This document shows positions 8,536-17,326 of a DNA stretch of 48,220 nt, one piece after another. The DNA lies in assembly GCA_002715965.1 (NCBI GenBank), contig PBAL01000036.1, forward strand, positions 1-48,220, in the 5' to 3' direction. The position numbers and the translations under genes are program-made. Source of the DNA: Verrucomicrobiales bacterium. Lineage in GTDB: Bacteria > Verrucomicrobiota > Verrucomicrobiia > Limisphaerales > JAYPXF01. The notes beneath the pieces are model-generated. The model was given only the letters and a program-made list of their open reading frames with translations. It was not told where the DNA came from and ran no database searches. Each line of letters starts with the position of its first letter. Position 1 is the first letter of the stretch.

Positions 8536-8676
8536 TCACAGCTCGAACTCACTCAGCTCGGCAATGGCGTTGATCTGGTGAAAGATTCTGCGCGTCTCCG
8601 CCATATCGGAAGTCGCCTCATAGGATCTGACCAGACCCACAAGCTGTTTATACCGGGCTTGTTCACTGCCCGTCAT
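8536..8676 (-). CDS. Small hypothetical protein, 46 residues, possibly frameshifted
   Basis: A short minus-strand frame downstream of the kor terminator encodes a polar, mostly helical peptide containing EQARYKQLVGLVRSYEAT and RRIFHQINAIAELSEFEL. Its composition is protein-like rather than random. The stop at 8536-8538 is followed in a neighbouring frame by a sequence that also looks coding (CDGVDRKPFEGILKELNDDG, ending near 8450), so the real gene may be longer and carry a one-base shift. The start at 8676 is an ATG without a strong ribosome binding site. I do not recognise the family. Confidence 0.35.
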   Translation of the reverse strand: MTGSEQARYKQLVGLVRSYEATSDMAETRRIFHQINAIAELSEFEL

Positions 8677-8715
8677 GGATATTTCTTTGGAGCTCAGGCG
8701 AGCTCACTGCGCCAC

Positions 8716-8741
8716 AAGAAAGCCCGCCGGATGGGCGGGCT
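8716..8741 (-). terminator. Terminator of the korA-korB operon
   Basis: An 8-bp GC-rich stem (AGCCCGCC/GGCGGGCT) with a 5-base loop is followed on the minus strand by TTCTT. It lies about 22 bases after the korB stop. Confidence 0.85.
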
Positions 8742-8763
8742 GTCGAAACGGCTGTCGAAGCGT

Positions 8764-9717
8764 TTATTTCATGCGGTTGAAATTCTGCTGAAGGATTTCC
8801 CAATCTTCCATGCCTTCGACCTTGGCTTGAAACTTTGCGTTGATCTCCTGTTCCTTCGCGTTCTTGGACTTCTCATCCACTTTGTAGAGGATGCCAAACT
8901 TACCAGGGAAGACCTCGTCGGCCAGTTTGATGGCCGCATCTTGATCGGTGACGTCGTGATCTTCAGGAACGAGATTGAACTCTCCGCCCTTGCGGGGATT
9001 CGCGGCATCGAAAGCACCTTCATAGAATTCAGTGCATTCGCTAAGACATTGAATGAAGCTGAATCCTTCGTGATCAAGGGCCGCATCCATCATCTCGTGA
9101 ATATGTTTGGGGTTTGTGTGCGTGGAGCGCGCGACGAACGTCGCGCCGGCTGCGATCGCCTGCTTCGCTGGATTGATGGGCGGATCAACCGCCCCCCACA
9201 TATCCGTCTTGCTCTTGAATCCAACCGGAGACGTCGGTGAAGTCTGCTTCTTGGTGAGTCCGTAGACCCAGTTGTCCATGACCACGTATGTAAGTCTCAC
9301 GTTCTTTCGGGCGGTATGATTGAAATGATTGCCACCGATCGAGAAAGCATCTCCATCACCGCCGAACACGAAAACATGGAGATCGGGGCGGCAGAGTGAG
9401 ACTCCGGTGGCGTATGGAAGCGCACGACCGTGAATGAAGTGTGTGCCGTGCCCCTGAACGAAGTAAGGAAAGCGACTGGAGCAGCCTATGCCAGCCACGG
9501 TGGTGATCTTCTCGTGATGAATCTTGCGCTTCTCGATCAGGCGAAAATAAAGTGCCAGTACCGAAAAGTCCCCGCAGCCCGGACACCAGGTCGGGTGGTC
9601 GGCAGCTATCTGCTTCTTTTTCAGGGCAGGACGATCCTCAGGCAGTTCGGGAATCTCTCCGACATTGAGATCACCGGTTCGATCCAACGCTTCGTATCCG
9701 AATGAAAGTTTGCTCAT
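8764..9717 (-). CDS. korB: 2-oxoacid:ferredoxin oxidoreductase, beta subunit
   Basis: The beta subunit binds thiamine diphosphate and an iron-sulfur cluster and, with the alpha subunit, converts a 2-oxoacid (typically 2-oxoglutarate) plus CoA to acyl-CoA, CO2 and reduced ferredoxin. Visible marks are WCPGCGDF (Cys45, Cys48), AGIGCSSRFPYF, HGRALPYATG and the ThDP motif GGDGDAFSIGGNHF followed by DNWVYGLTKKQTSPTS. Length (317) is typical for two-subunit enzymes. It follows korA by 16 bases and is followed by a strong terminator. The 2-oxoglutarate specificity is inferred from the overall KorAB-type look. Confidence 0.93.
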   Translation of the reverse strand: MSKLSFGYEALDRTGDLNVGEIPELPEDRPALKKKQIAADHPTWCPGCGDFSVLALYFRLIEKRKIHHEKITTVAGIGCSSRFPYFVQGHGTHFIHGRALPYATGVSLCRPDLHVFVFGGDGDAFSIGGNHFNHTARKNVRLTYVVMDNWVYGLTKKQTSPTSPVGFKSKTDMWGAVDPPINPAKQAIAAGATFVARSTHTNPKHIHEMMDAALDHEGFSFIQCLSECTEFYEGAFDAANPRKGGEFNLVPEDHDVTDQDAAIKLADEVFPGKFGILYKVDEKSKNAKEQEINAKFQAKVEGMEDWEILQQNFNRMK

Positions 9718-9733
9718 GCTGTTTTCTTAATCC

Positions 9734-11545
9734 TTATTTTTGGGCGGCTTCAAATCCATGAATCCGTTCGACGATTTCTCCAATCCGCCAAGTCAGCCCA
9801 TCGGTCTTGCAAATGCTCTGGATCTTGGGATCCGCATACTTTGCACGAAGAAGTTGGGCCAACTGACCATAACCATTCAGGCCTTCATCGTTGAGTTCCA
9901 CCACGACCACGTGATGAAAGCCGGAGAAGATCTCGTCGAGCTTGTCCGGCAGGGGATTCAGGTAGCGAATGTGAATGGCTGAAACGCTCTCGCCCGCACC
10001 GCGCATTCGATCAACCGCCTCGCGAATGGGCCCCTGGCTCGATCCCCAGCCAACCACCAGAATATTCCCTTCGTCCGGACCGTAAACTTGCGTGGCCGGA
10101 AAACTCTCGCGCAGTGCCTGAAGTTTGCGCCGGCGCTTCGTCTGCATGTCCATGTGCAGTTCGCGAGACGAGGTTGGATGCCCCATCTCGTCGTGTTCCA
10201 ATCCCGTGAGAACCGGATACTTGCCGCTCGCCACCCGGGTTCCGGGTGCAAGATGCCGCGTGATGCCATCGTTGGCATCGAGATCGTAAGGTTTGTGGTC
10301 TGCGACCGCGCTCAGATCGGGCGAGATGTCCTGGCACAACTCTTTCAAATTCGGTTCTGCAAATGCTTCGATGCGGGTCGCGATCGCTTGATCGGTCAGC
10401 AGAATTACCGGCACACTGTATTTGCGGGCAATGTTGACCGCTTCGATGGCGGTATAGAACGCGTCTTCGACATGTGCTGGTGCAATAACCACGCGAGGTG
10501 AATCCCCGTGGCCGCCGAACACCGCGATGTTCAAATCCGATTGCTCGACACTGGTTGGCATGCCAGTCGAGGGGCCGCCACGCTGGACATCAACCACGAC
10601 CAATGGCACTTCCGCCATGATTGCCCAGCCAATGGCTTCTGCTTTCAGTGCGATGCCCGGCCCGCTGGAGCCCGTCACCGCGACGCGCCCACCCCAACTT
10701 CCACCGATGGCCATGGACACCGAAGCGATCTCGTCTTCGCACTGCATGAACGTGCCACCGTATTTGGGAAGCTCGCGACGAAGGAGTTCCATGATGTCAG
10801 ACCATGGAGTGATAGGATATCCGGCACCAAATCGGACGCCCGCTGCGATGAGACCGTATGCGAGTGCCTCGTTGCCGTTCATCACGACCTGGTTCGAGAG
10901 CTTGCCGTCCGGTTCTTCGAACTCGTAAAGATCGACCAGATTGCCGACGTCCTGAGCGTAGCCGGCGTCGAAAGCGTTGTGCGCCGTCGTGGTGATGCTC
11001 TCGGGCTTGCCCTTGAAGCGTTCGGCAATGAGCTTTTTCAGCTTTTCGACATTCAGGTCGAACATCCGGGTGATCAGGCCGAGGGCGAAAATGTTTTTGC
11101 CCTTGTCGCGCGCAGAACCGCCGATGGCCTCCACGGTCAGGCTGGAAACCGCCACGCCTACGTGACGGTAGTTTTTTTGGTGCTCCTCGGAAGGTTCAAC
11201 GTGGTCGGAGTCGTATAGAACGATCCCGCTTTTTTTCACAAAGTTTATGTGGTTCTCGTAGGAGTGTTGGTAAAAGGCCAGAAGCACGTCCGCCTCGTCA
11301 CCGGAACTCAAGATCTCGCCTGTGCCAATTCGAACCTGAAAGATGGACGGACCGCCCGAAATCGTGGACGGAATCGTCATGAAGGTCATCACGTCCTGTT
11401 CGCTGCGGCCCGCGAGACGCGCGAGGAAGCCGCCAATCGCCTGGATACCGTCTTGGGAATTACCGGCGATGCGAATGACCGCCTCGGAAATTTCTGAAGT
11501 TTTTCGTTCGCTGGAATCTGGCGCAGCCGTTGTCGATTCGCTCAT
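9734..11545 (-). CDS. korA: 2-oxoacid:ferredoxin oxidoreductase, alpha subunit with fused gamma domain
   Basis: The 603-residue protein combines an N-terminal gamma-type domain (about residues 20-210: IRIAGNSQDGIQAIGGFLARLAGR to FALGLITRMF) with the pyrimidine-binding alpha domain (from about 225: GNEALAYGLIAAGVRFGAGYPITPWSDIMELL) and a C-terminal transketolase-like domain (GNILVVGWGSSQGPIREAVDRM). This gamma-alpha fusion is the usual form in two-subunit KorAB enzymes. It is the first gene of the operon, with a candidate promoter about 80 bases upstream. No ferredoxin-like delta subunit is encoded nearby, so a separate ferredoxin must serve as electron acceptor. Confidence 0.93.
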   Translation of the reverse strand: MSESTTAAPDSSERKTSEISEAVIRIAGNSQDGIQAIGGFLARLAGRSEQDVMTFMTIPSTISGGPSIFQVRIGTGEILSSGDEADVLLAFYQHSYENHINFVKKSGIVLYDSDHVEPSEEHQKNYRHVGVAVSSLTVEAIGGSARDKGKNIFALGLITRMFDLNVEKLKKLIAERFKGKPESITTTAHNAFDAGYAQDVGNLVDLYEFEEPDGKLSNQVVMNGNEALAYGLIAAGVRFGAGYPITPWSDIMELLRRELPKYGGTFMQCEDEIASVSMAIGGSWGGRVAVTGSSGPGIALKAEAIGWAIMAEVPLVVVDVQRGGPSTGMPTSVEQSDLNIAVFGGHGDSPRVVIAPAHVEDAFYTAIEAVNIARKYSVPVILLTDQAIATRIEAFAEPNLKELCQDISPDLSAVADHKPYDLDANDGITRHLAPGTRVASGKYPVLTGLEHDEMGHPTSSRELHMDMQTKRRRKLQALRESFPATQVYGPDEGNILVVGWGSSQGPIREAVDRMRGAGESVSAIHIRYLNPLPDKLDEIFSGFHHVVVVELNDEGLNGYGQLAQLLRAKYADPKIQSICKTDGLTWRIGEIVERIHGFEAAQK

Positions 11546-11622
11546 TTATGATTTGGATTTCTAATGTTAAGAGACCTTATCCGGCCACACGGCAGCCGGG
11601 CCTCTCGCTCTTGGGTGCGTTT

Positions 11623-11650
11623 ACCGTATCAATATCAAGTTTCGTGTCAA
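11623..11650 (-). promoter_or_regulatory. Candidate sigma-70-type promoter of korA
   Basis: On the minus strand a perfect TTGACA (11645-11650) is followed after 16 bases by TACGGT (11623-11628), a weak -10. It lies about 80 bases ahead of korA. The rest of the 220-base gap up to 11766 is AT-rich and holds no gene I can see. Confidence 0.35.
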
Positions 11651-11766
11651 TTGTATCCGATTTTTCCCGACAATTTGTTTTCTGTGGCGCCGTGTCATGC
11701 GAAATCTAAACTGGGTTTCAATTAGAAACACTTATTTAAATTAGCATGATTTGAACGGTTGTTAAT

Positions 11767-12543
11767 TCACTCTGATTTCAGCAACCGCGTGAGTTCAAAA
11801 GCGACGGCGTGCCCGAACGAATATTCAGAGATAGTCCCTTCCAACTCGAGTATCTGCTCCTTCACCGCGTCCACCGCGTTCGCTGGAACTGCTGCGTGCT
11901 CGGCCACTCGTGGCTGAAACATCTCGAGGTCGTTCAGGTGATCGCCGATGGCAAAGACCTCAGACGCATCGATTTCGAGCAGCCGTTCGATCTCCAGCAA
12001 AGCCGTTCCCTTGGAATAATCCGCGTGGCATAGCCGGGCATAGACGTCGTTGCGCATCCACGATGTATTCGGAAGCGATTGCGCGAGGTCTGCCATGCGC
12101 GCCTGGATCACATCCATTTCCGCTACGCTGCTGGCAATGACCGCCAATGGGGAATACTCGTCGGAGAACACCGACGCTCCGGTGTTCTGATTGATCCACT
12201 GGACCAGCGGTGGAAGTTCCTTCTGAATCGCTAAGGCAAGTTCCTGATGCTTGTGGGTGCACTCGGCGTTCCAAGAGGTATGGGGTTTGAAGCCATCTCC
12301 TTCCCGCACGTAGATCAATCGCTCCACGACCACCAGAAAGTCTGGATTCGGCTGAATCGCGTGATCGCGAAGATCGGCCAGCAGACTGGGGAGGTCCCGT
12401 CCGGTGTTGATGACCCACTTGCCACCGCGTTCCTGGAAATCGCCCAGGAGTTCCTGCAGGTGAGTGGGAACGGAAGGAGATTCATGCTCGCAGAACAGCG
12501 TCCCGTCGAAATCAGTGGAAACCAGTTTGATAGGTAGGTCCAT
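11767..12543 (-). CDS. HAD-superfamily hydrolase (Cof/sucrose-phosphatase-like)
   Basis: This 258-residue cytoplasmic protein carries the HAD nucleophile motif DFDGTLF (residues 11-17), a second motif INTGRDLPSL, and the late metal motif AIGDHLNDLEMF. The insert between motifs two and three has the size of the class C2b cap found in Cof-type sugar phosphatases and sucrose-6-phosphate phosphatases. The expected activity is dephosphorylation of a sugar phosphate or similar small molecule; the substrate is unknown. It stands alone, divergent from the receiver gene and 222 bases downstream of the kor start region. Confidence 0.85.
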   Translation of the reverse strand: MDLPIKLVSTDFDGTLFCEHESPSVPTHLQELLGDFQERGGKWVINTGRDLPSLLADLRDHAIQPNPDFLVVVERLIYVREGDGFKPHTSWNAECTHKHQELALAIQKELPPLVQWINQNTGASVFSDEYSPLAVIASSVAEMDVIQARMADLAQSLPNTSWMRNDVYARLCHADYSKGTALLEIERLLEIDASEVFAIGDHLNDLEMFQPRVAEHAAVPANAVDAVKEQILELEGTISEYSFGHAVAFELTRLLKSE

Positions 12544-12735
12544 TGGTTAAAGGGTTAAACAAGTTGAAGGGGCGTGAACAGGACGAACCACTGTTTCGCG
12601 GCCAATCCTGCCGCCTACCAAATTTTTCCGCTTCTTTTACACTTCCTGAACAGTTCAGGGACTGGGGACTTACATGAGGGTGTCACATTGTCTTCAACGT
12701 CTGGCGATGGATCAGCCCAGACAGAAGGCACTCAA

Positions 12736-13137
12736 ATGAAAAACCTCACGGAACCAGCCATTGAACTGCGAAGGACCATAATGGTCGTGGACGATCATTC
12801 CATGCTGCTCAAGCTGGTATGCGTGGCCCTTAAACGCACGACCCAGTACGATCTGAAGGAGTTCAATTCTCCGGACGATCTTCTCAACAAATACCGCAGC
12901 GCGCCGGACTCTATCCGACTCGTTCTTACCGACTACAACATGCCGCAGATGGATGGTCCCGCCCTCTGCGATCGGCTCCACGAGATCGAGCCGGATCTGC
13001 CGGTCGTTCTCATGTCCGCAAATCCACGGGCAAGGGACGAACTCGGCAGCGCGGACTTCTCAGGGTTTCTCTGTAAACCGTTTGGAGAAGGCGATCTGCA
13101 TAAGCTCATCAACACGCTCATCCCGGCAAACAATTGA
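12736..13137 (+). CDS. Stand-alone response regulator receiver protein
   Basis: This 133-residue CheY-like protein has a single receiver domain: acidic pair in MVVDDHSML, phosphorylation-site Asp in LVLTDYNMPQMDG, the Ser in VLMSANP and the conserved Lys in LCKPFGEGDL. There is no output domain, so it probably acts through protein contacts in a phosphorelay. I chose ATG 12736 because AGAAGG lies nine bases upstream; the frame is open farther upstream but not convincing, and ATG 12781 is an alternative. No histidine kinase is encoded nearby. The intervals on both sides are short and featureless. Confidence 0.88.
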   Translation: MKNLTEPAIELRRTIMVVDDHSMLLKLVCVALKRTTQYDLKEFNSPDDLLNKYRSAPDSIRLVLTDYNMPQMDGPALCDRLHEIEPDLPVVLMSANPRARDELGSADFSGFLCKPFGEGDLHKLINTLIPANN

Positions 13138-13235
13138 TGAAATGTTTCACTCAAACCGGCATCGAATTCCCGCCCCTTCACCCTTAAACCATTTAACCTT
13201 CCCACCCTCCCTCCAATTCCCAAAGATCGCGCCAC

Positions 13236-14843
13236 ATGAGTGAGAGAACGCGTTTTGAAGGATTGCTGGACCGTTACTTCGAAGGCTACCTGAAGGACAA
13301 CCCGATGGCGGCAAGTGCCGTGGGTATCCGCGATGCGGAAGGAAAGCTTGGCCGGGCAAACCAGCGATCGGTCGAACGCGAACACAAGCGCCGACTCAAG
13401 ACATTGGCTGAACTGGATACGATCAATCCACGCGAGCTGAGCAACGATCAGCACCTCGATAGACTTGCGTTGCAAACCCAGTTGCTTCGCGAAGTCGAAG
13501 ATCACGATCGCGGTGTTCATCGCCTCAATCCGGAAGCACCGGAAGCTCTGATGAATTCGCTGCTTCACGAACTCATGCGTGATCCGGGTGATTCCAAACG
13601 AGCCGCTTCAAACCTGCGGTCTCTGCTCAAGCAGGTGCCACGATTTCTCTCCGAATCTGCCGAGGTGGCAGATCGTCCGGAATCCGTATGGCGCAAGGTG
13701 ATGGAAGAAGGCTGCGCCGGCGCGCCGTCTTTGTTCGATGCCGTTGATACGTTTCTCCAACGAAACGAACCCAAACGTAGTGACGCCAATCTGACGAGGG
13801 CCGCCGGAAAAGCCATCACGGCCTACCGTGACAAAATGAAGAAACGAAAACTCGCTCCGGCGTCCTCGTTCGCCGTCGGGAAGGAGATTCTGCAACGCCG
13901 TGTGCGCGATGAGATCGGTCTTGATTACTCCCTCGGCCAACTCGAGGCACTCGCGAACGCCGAGGCCGAACGAATCGGCGGGCTCCTCAAGAAAGCCTGT
14001 TCGCGATACGGGCGCGGAAAGAGTGCCGATGCAATCATCGCCAAGGCGCGTGGTGACTGGGACCCGGGTGAGGACCTGCTTGGGCACTATCGTGACGAGA
14101 CAAAGCGTGTCGCAAACGCATTCAAATCCGCCAAGGCGGTTACCTTCCCCAAGAGCGAGCGACTTGAGGTTCGACTGGTTCCCGACTTCATGCGCCATCT
14201 CTTTCCAACCGCGGCTTATTCCTCACCGGGCGCGTTTGAGAAGAAGCAGAAGGGAACGTTCTGGGTGAACGATCTCAGCCTGGTTCGCGATTCGGCGAAG
14301 GAAAAGCTCGCCGAACGACAACAACACTTTGGGGTCAGTCTCACATCCGCGCATGAAGCATATCCTGGCCATCATTTGCAATTCGTCACCGCCAATCGCC
14401 ACCCGCGCCGTTGGCGCCGCATGTTCGCGTATGCGGTGTTCTACGAAGGTTGGACGCTTTGGTGCGAACAGATGCTTGTCGATCTGAAGATCGATCGCAG
14501 TCCATGGACGAAGATTCAGCAGCTGCACGACGCGCTCTGGCGGGTGCATCGAATTCTGGTGGACCTGCGCTTGCAGACCGGCCGTTACGCCTATCATCAG
14601 GCGGCCGCCCACTTGGAGAAACACCTTGGCTTTACCCGCGCTCGCGCCGAGGCGGAGATCAACTGGTATTCCATGGCTCCGGGCATTCCCATGAGCTACT
14701 GGCTCGGTCGACTCGAAAACGCTCGGCTGCATCGGCGATTGGTCAACGAACAGGGCTGGTCGCTCAAGAAGTTCAACGACTGGCTCCTCAGCTATGGCAC
14801 CATTCCGCAGGGATGGATCGAGCGGTACGGCAGTTTTAACTAA
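13236..14843 (+). CDS. DUF885 family protein (HExxxHH metallopeptidase-like)
   Basis: A 535-residue protein of the DUF885 family, helical and related in fold to M3-like zinc peptidases. The HEAYPGHHLQF sequence around residue 370 is the family's putative zinc site, and the FYEGWTLWCEQ segment downstream supplies the expected Glu. The C-terminal SMAPGIPMSYWLGRLE is also conserved. There is no signal peptide, so a cytoplasmic location is suggested, whereas many DUF885 members are exported. Peptidase activity is inferred from the motif. The kinase pair begins 52 bases downstream on the same strand, so it may be the first gene of that operon. Confidence 0.85.
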   Translation: MSERTRFEGLLDRYFEGYLKDNPMAASAVGIRDAEGKLGRANQRSVEREHKRRLKTLAELDTINPRELSNDQHLDRLALQTQLLREVEDHDRGVHRLNPEAPEALMNSLLHELMRDPGDSKRAASNLRSLLKQVPRFLSESAEVADRPESVWRKVMEEGCAGAPSLFDAVDTFLQRNEPKRSDANLTRAAGKAITAYRDKMKKRKLAPASSFAVGKEILQRRVRDEIGLDYSLGQLEALANAEAERIGGLLKKACSRYGRGKSADAIIAKARGDWDPGEDLLGHYRDETKRVANAFKSAKAVTFPKSERLEVRLVPDFMRHLFPTAAYSSPGAFEKKQKGTFWVNDLSLVRDSAKEKLAERQQHFGVSLTSAHEAYPGHHLQFVTANRHPRRWRRMFAYAVFYEGWTLWCEQMLVDLKIDRSPWTKIQQLHDALWRVHRILVDLRLQTGRYAYHQAAAHLEKHLGFTRARAEAEINWYSMAPGIPMSYWLGRLENARLHRRLVNEQGWSLKKFNDWLLSYGTIPQGWIERYGSFN

Positions 14844-14895
14844 TTCTTTTGTCTTTCCCCAACGCAATGCGTACGCTCGTTCGTGAGCGCTGGCG

Positions 14896-15579
14896 ATGAA
14901 CAAGACATTTGGTGAATTGGGTTTTCCCGGGCGGCTGATCGCCGTTGAGGGTTTGGACGGCTCCGGCAAGTCCACTCAGATCTACCTCTTGAAACGCTGG
15001 CTCGAACTAACCGGGCTCAAGGTCTATTTCTCGGAGTGGAATTCCTCCCAGCTCGTCAAGAGCGCCACCAGCAAGGGAAAGAAGCGCACGCTGCTCACAC
15101 CCACCACCTTCAGTCTCATTCATGCCACGGATTTCGCGGATCGATACGAACGCCAGCTGGTGCCTCTTTTACGCGCGGGCTATCTCGTGCTTTGTGATCG
15201 CTACGCCTATACCGCCTTTGCCCGCGATGTCGTGCGGGGTTGTCCGCCGGATTGGGTTCGCCAGCTCTACAGCTTTGCTGCCAAACCGGACGTGACCTTT
15301 TTCTTCAATGCGCGGTTGGAAGTCTCGCTGGCTCGCATATTGGATGGACGTCCGCAATTGAAATACTTCGAGGCGGGCATGGATCTGAATCTGTCGAACG
15401 ACATCCAGGAAAGTTTCCGCGTCTTCCAAGGTCGAATGCTGGAGCAATACCTCGCCATGAGCAGCGAGTATAAGTTCACCATCATGGATGCGAATGAAGG
15501 TGTGGAGGAACAACAGGCACTGGTTCGAAAACTCGTCACCGACAAGATCGACCTGGATAGCTTTGCCGCAGGAAGTTGA
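14896..15579 (+). CDS. Thymidylate-kinase-like P-loop kinase, copy 1
   Basis: This 227-residue protein has the thymidylate-kinase fold signature: Walker A GLDGSGKST (residues 19-27), the LIHATDFADRYE segment where dTMP kinases carry the F-x-A-D-R helix, and LVLCDRYAYTAFARD with the DR motif. The TREPGGT block that holds dTMP in true thymidylate kinases is absent; SEWNSSQLVKSATSKGKKR stands in its place, so the substrate may differ. A close paralogue follows after 2 bases. Shared stretches include ARD-VRG, DW-R--Y, GMDL-LS-D, LEQ-L and YKF-I-DAN. It is the first of four tightly packed genes. Confidence 0.85.
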   Translation: MNKTFGELGFPGRLIAVEGLDGSGKSTQIYLLKRWLELTGLKVYFSEWNSSQLVKSATSKGKKRTLLTPTTFSLIHATDFADRYERQLVPLLRAGYLVLCDRYAYTAFARDVVRGCPPDWVRQLYSFAAKPDVTFFFNARLEVSLARILDGRPQLKYFEAGMDLNLSNDIQESFRVFQGRMLEQYLAMSSEYKFTIMDANEGVEEQQALVRKLVTDKIDLDSFAAGS

Positions 15580-15581
15580 AG

Positions 15582-16331
15582 ATGGTCGCCCGAAGCAAAA
15601 AGAAACGCCAGCCCAGCGGATTGAACGTGGTGATTCCCGGGCGCTCGGCAAAGCGCTTTTACGGACACGGAATTCCGGGCGTCGATCTGCGTCAATTAAA
15701 CGGCAAGCTCATCGTGGTGGAAGGCGCCGATGGCTCGGGACGTTCCACCCAAACCAATAAGCTGGTCGAGTGGCTGGAAGGAGGCGGACATGCGACCGTG
15801 CAGGTGGGACTAAAACGTTCGACGCTCGTCAGTGAAGAACTGCAGCAGGCGCAGGAAGGAAACATTCTGAGCCGCACCACCCTCAGCTTGTTCTACGCGA
15901 CCGACTTCGCAGATCAGTTGGAGAACCTTATCATTCCCGCGCTCAAGGCGGGCTCCATTGTTATTGCAGACCGATACATTTACACCCTCATGGCCCGCGA
16001 CCTTGTGCGTGGCATGGACATGGATTGGCTGCGAAACGTCTACGATATAGCACTTCGGCCCGACGCGGTTTTCTATCTGCAAACTTCTCCCGAAACTCTG
16101 GTGCAACGCAACTTCGCCAAGAAGCAGGCGCTGGATTACTGGGAAAGCGGCATGGACCTCGGCTTGTCGAGGGACATGTTCGACAGCTTCCTGAAATACC
16201 AATCGCTGTTGGTCGAGCAATTCCTCCGCTTGAAAGAGATCTACAAGTTCAACATCGTGGACGCGAATCAACCGGTGGAGAAGATTCAGAAACTTCTTCG
16301 TCGTCGAATCACTTCCGTCCTGCGCAAGTAA
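15582..16331 (+). CDS. Thymidylate-kinase-like protein, copy 2, Walker A Lys replaced by Arg
   Basis: A 249-residue paralogue of the preceding kinase with a basic N-terminal extension of about 40 residues (KKKRQPSGLNVVIPGRSAKRF). Its P-loop reads GADGSGRST (residues 48-56): the Lys that contacts the ATP phosphates is Arg, which usually cripples catalysis. The rest of the fold is kept, including LFYATDFADQLE and IVIADRYIYTLMARD, so it may be a regulatory or scaffold subunit of copy 1, or use another mechanism. I chose ATG 15582, with GGAAG six bases upstream; a TTG at 15576 is possible. Its stop overlaps the ROK start by one base. Confidence 0.83.
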   Translation: MVARSKKKRQPSGLNVVIPGRSAKRFYGHGIPGVDLRQLNGKLIVVEGADGSGRSTQTNKLVEWLEGGGHATVQVGLKRSTLVSEELQQAQEGNILSRTTLSLFYATDFADQLENLIIPALKAGSIVIADRYIYTLMARDLVRGMDMDWLRNVYDIALRPDAVFYLQTSPETLVQRNFAKKQALDYWESGMDLGLSRDMFDSFLKYQSLLVEQFLRLKEIYKFNIVDANQPVEKIQKLLRRRITSVLRK

Positions 16332-17317
16332 TGTCCGATACCAGCCCAGATCATTTCGTCGGCGTCGACCTCGGCGCGACGAAGATCCTCGCGGCTGTCT
16401 ACGACATGGAACTGAACCTGCAGGGAAAGATGAAACTCAGCACCAAGGCGGATCGGGGCTGCAAGGAAGTCATCGATCGCATTACACGCTGCGTTCATGA
16501 AGCAATCGACGAATGTGATCTGGAGCCCGAACAGATCTGCCACGTTGGCGTCGGCGTTCCGGCCGCCGTTGATCCACTGGAAGGCCGGGTCATTTTTGCT
16601 CCCAATCTCAATTGGCGCGATGAGCCGCTGCAAAAGGACCTTCAGTCGACACTGAAACTCCCGGTCTCCATCGAGAACGACTGCAACGCGAGCACGATTG
16701 GTGTTTATGAACGGGAACTGGACGGCAAACCCGAATCGATGCTCGGGATCTTCATCGGCACGGGAATTGGCGGAGGCATCATCATCAATCGCGAGTTGTA
16801 TTCAGGCTTCAACCGCACTGCCGGAGAAATCGGACACACCGTCCTCGATCTCTCCGGCCGGAAAAGCAAATGGGGGCCCCACGGAACATTCGAAACATTC
16901 TCCGGCCGGCAGTCCATCTACGCCCGCCTCCAGGAAGCCGTGGATGCCGGCAAGAAAACCTCGCTCACCGAACTGCACGGCCCGAATCTCGCGAATCTTC
17001 GCAGTGGCGATCTCCGCAAAGCCATCAAGCGCGGTGACGAACTTGTTCGTGCGGTGGTGCACGATGCCGCGCGTTACGCCGGCATCGTGTGCGGCAACAT
17101 GATCAACCTTCTCAACCCCGAGGTAATCGCGCTGGGTGGAGGTGTCATCGAGGCCTTGGGCAAGGAGATGATGCCGATCATTCAGAAAACGACCGGGGAA
17201 TACACCCTCCCCGGCGTGGGCGAGGGTATCCATTTGTTTGCGTCCAAGCTCGGTGACCATGCAGGCATTATCGGAGCTGCAGCAGTCGCGCGCCGCGCGT
17301 TTGCTCGCAGGACGTGA
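16331..17317 (+). CDS. ROK family protein (sugar kinase-like) lacking the zinc motif
   Basis: This 328-residue ROK protein has the N-terminal phosphate loop GVDLGATKILAAVYD, the GVGVPAAVDPLEG and PNLNWRDEPL blocks, the conserved ENDCNAS with the catalytic Asp, and GTGIGGGIIINRELYSG-x-x-x-TAGEIGH. ROK glucokinases normally follow GEIGH with a C-x-C-G-x-x-G-C-x-E zinc loop; here the corresponding stretch reads SKWGPHGTFETFSG with no cysteine. There is no DNA-binding domain, so it is more likely a kinase than a repressor. The start overlaps the stop of the second kinase-like gene (TAATG), indicating coupled translation. The substrate is unknown; a glucokinase or N-acylhexosamine kinase is possible. 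Confidence 0.87.
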   Translation: MSDTSPDHFVGVDLGATKILAAVYDMELNLQGKMKLSTKADRGCKEVIDRITRCVHEAIDECDLEPEQICHVGVGVPAAVDPLEGRVIFAPNLNWRDEPLQKDLQSTLKLPVSIENDCNASTIGVYERELDGKPESMLGIFIGTGIGGGIIINRELYSGFNRTAGEIGHTVLDLSGRKSKWGPHGTFETFSGRQSIYARLQEAVDAGKKTSLTELHGPNLANLRSGDLRKAIKRGDELVRAVVHDAARYAGIVCGNMINLLNPEVIALGGGVIEALGKEMMPIIQKTTGEYTLPGVGEGIHLFASKLGDHAGIIGAAAVARRAFARRT

Positions 17318-17326
17318 ATACTGCAA

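Noticed and set aside
8470..9240. Long plus-strand open frame of 256 codons
   Set aside because: It is antisense to korB and has no recognisable domain; the minus-strand protein is unmistakable.
10508..11218. Plus-strand open frame of 236 codons
   Set aside because: Antisense to korA, with His- and Arg-rich composition typical of a shadow frame.
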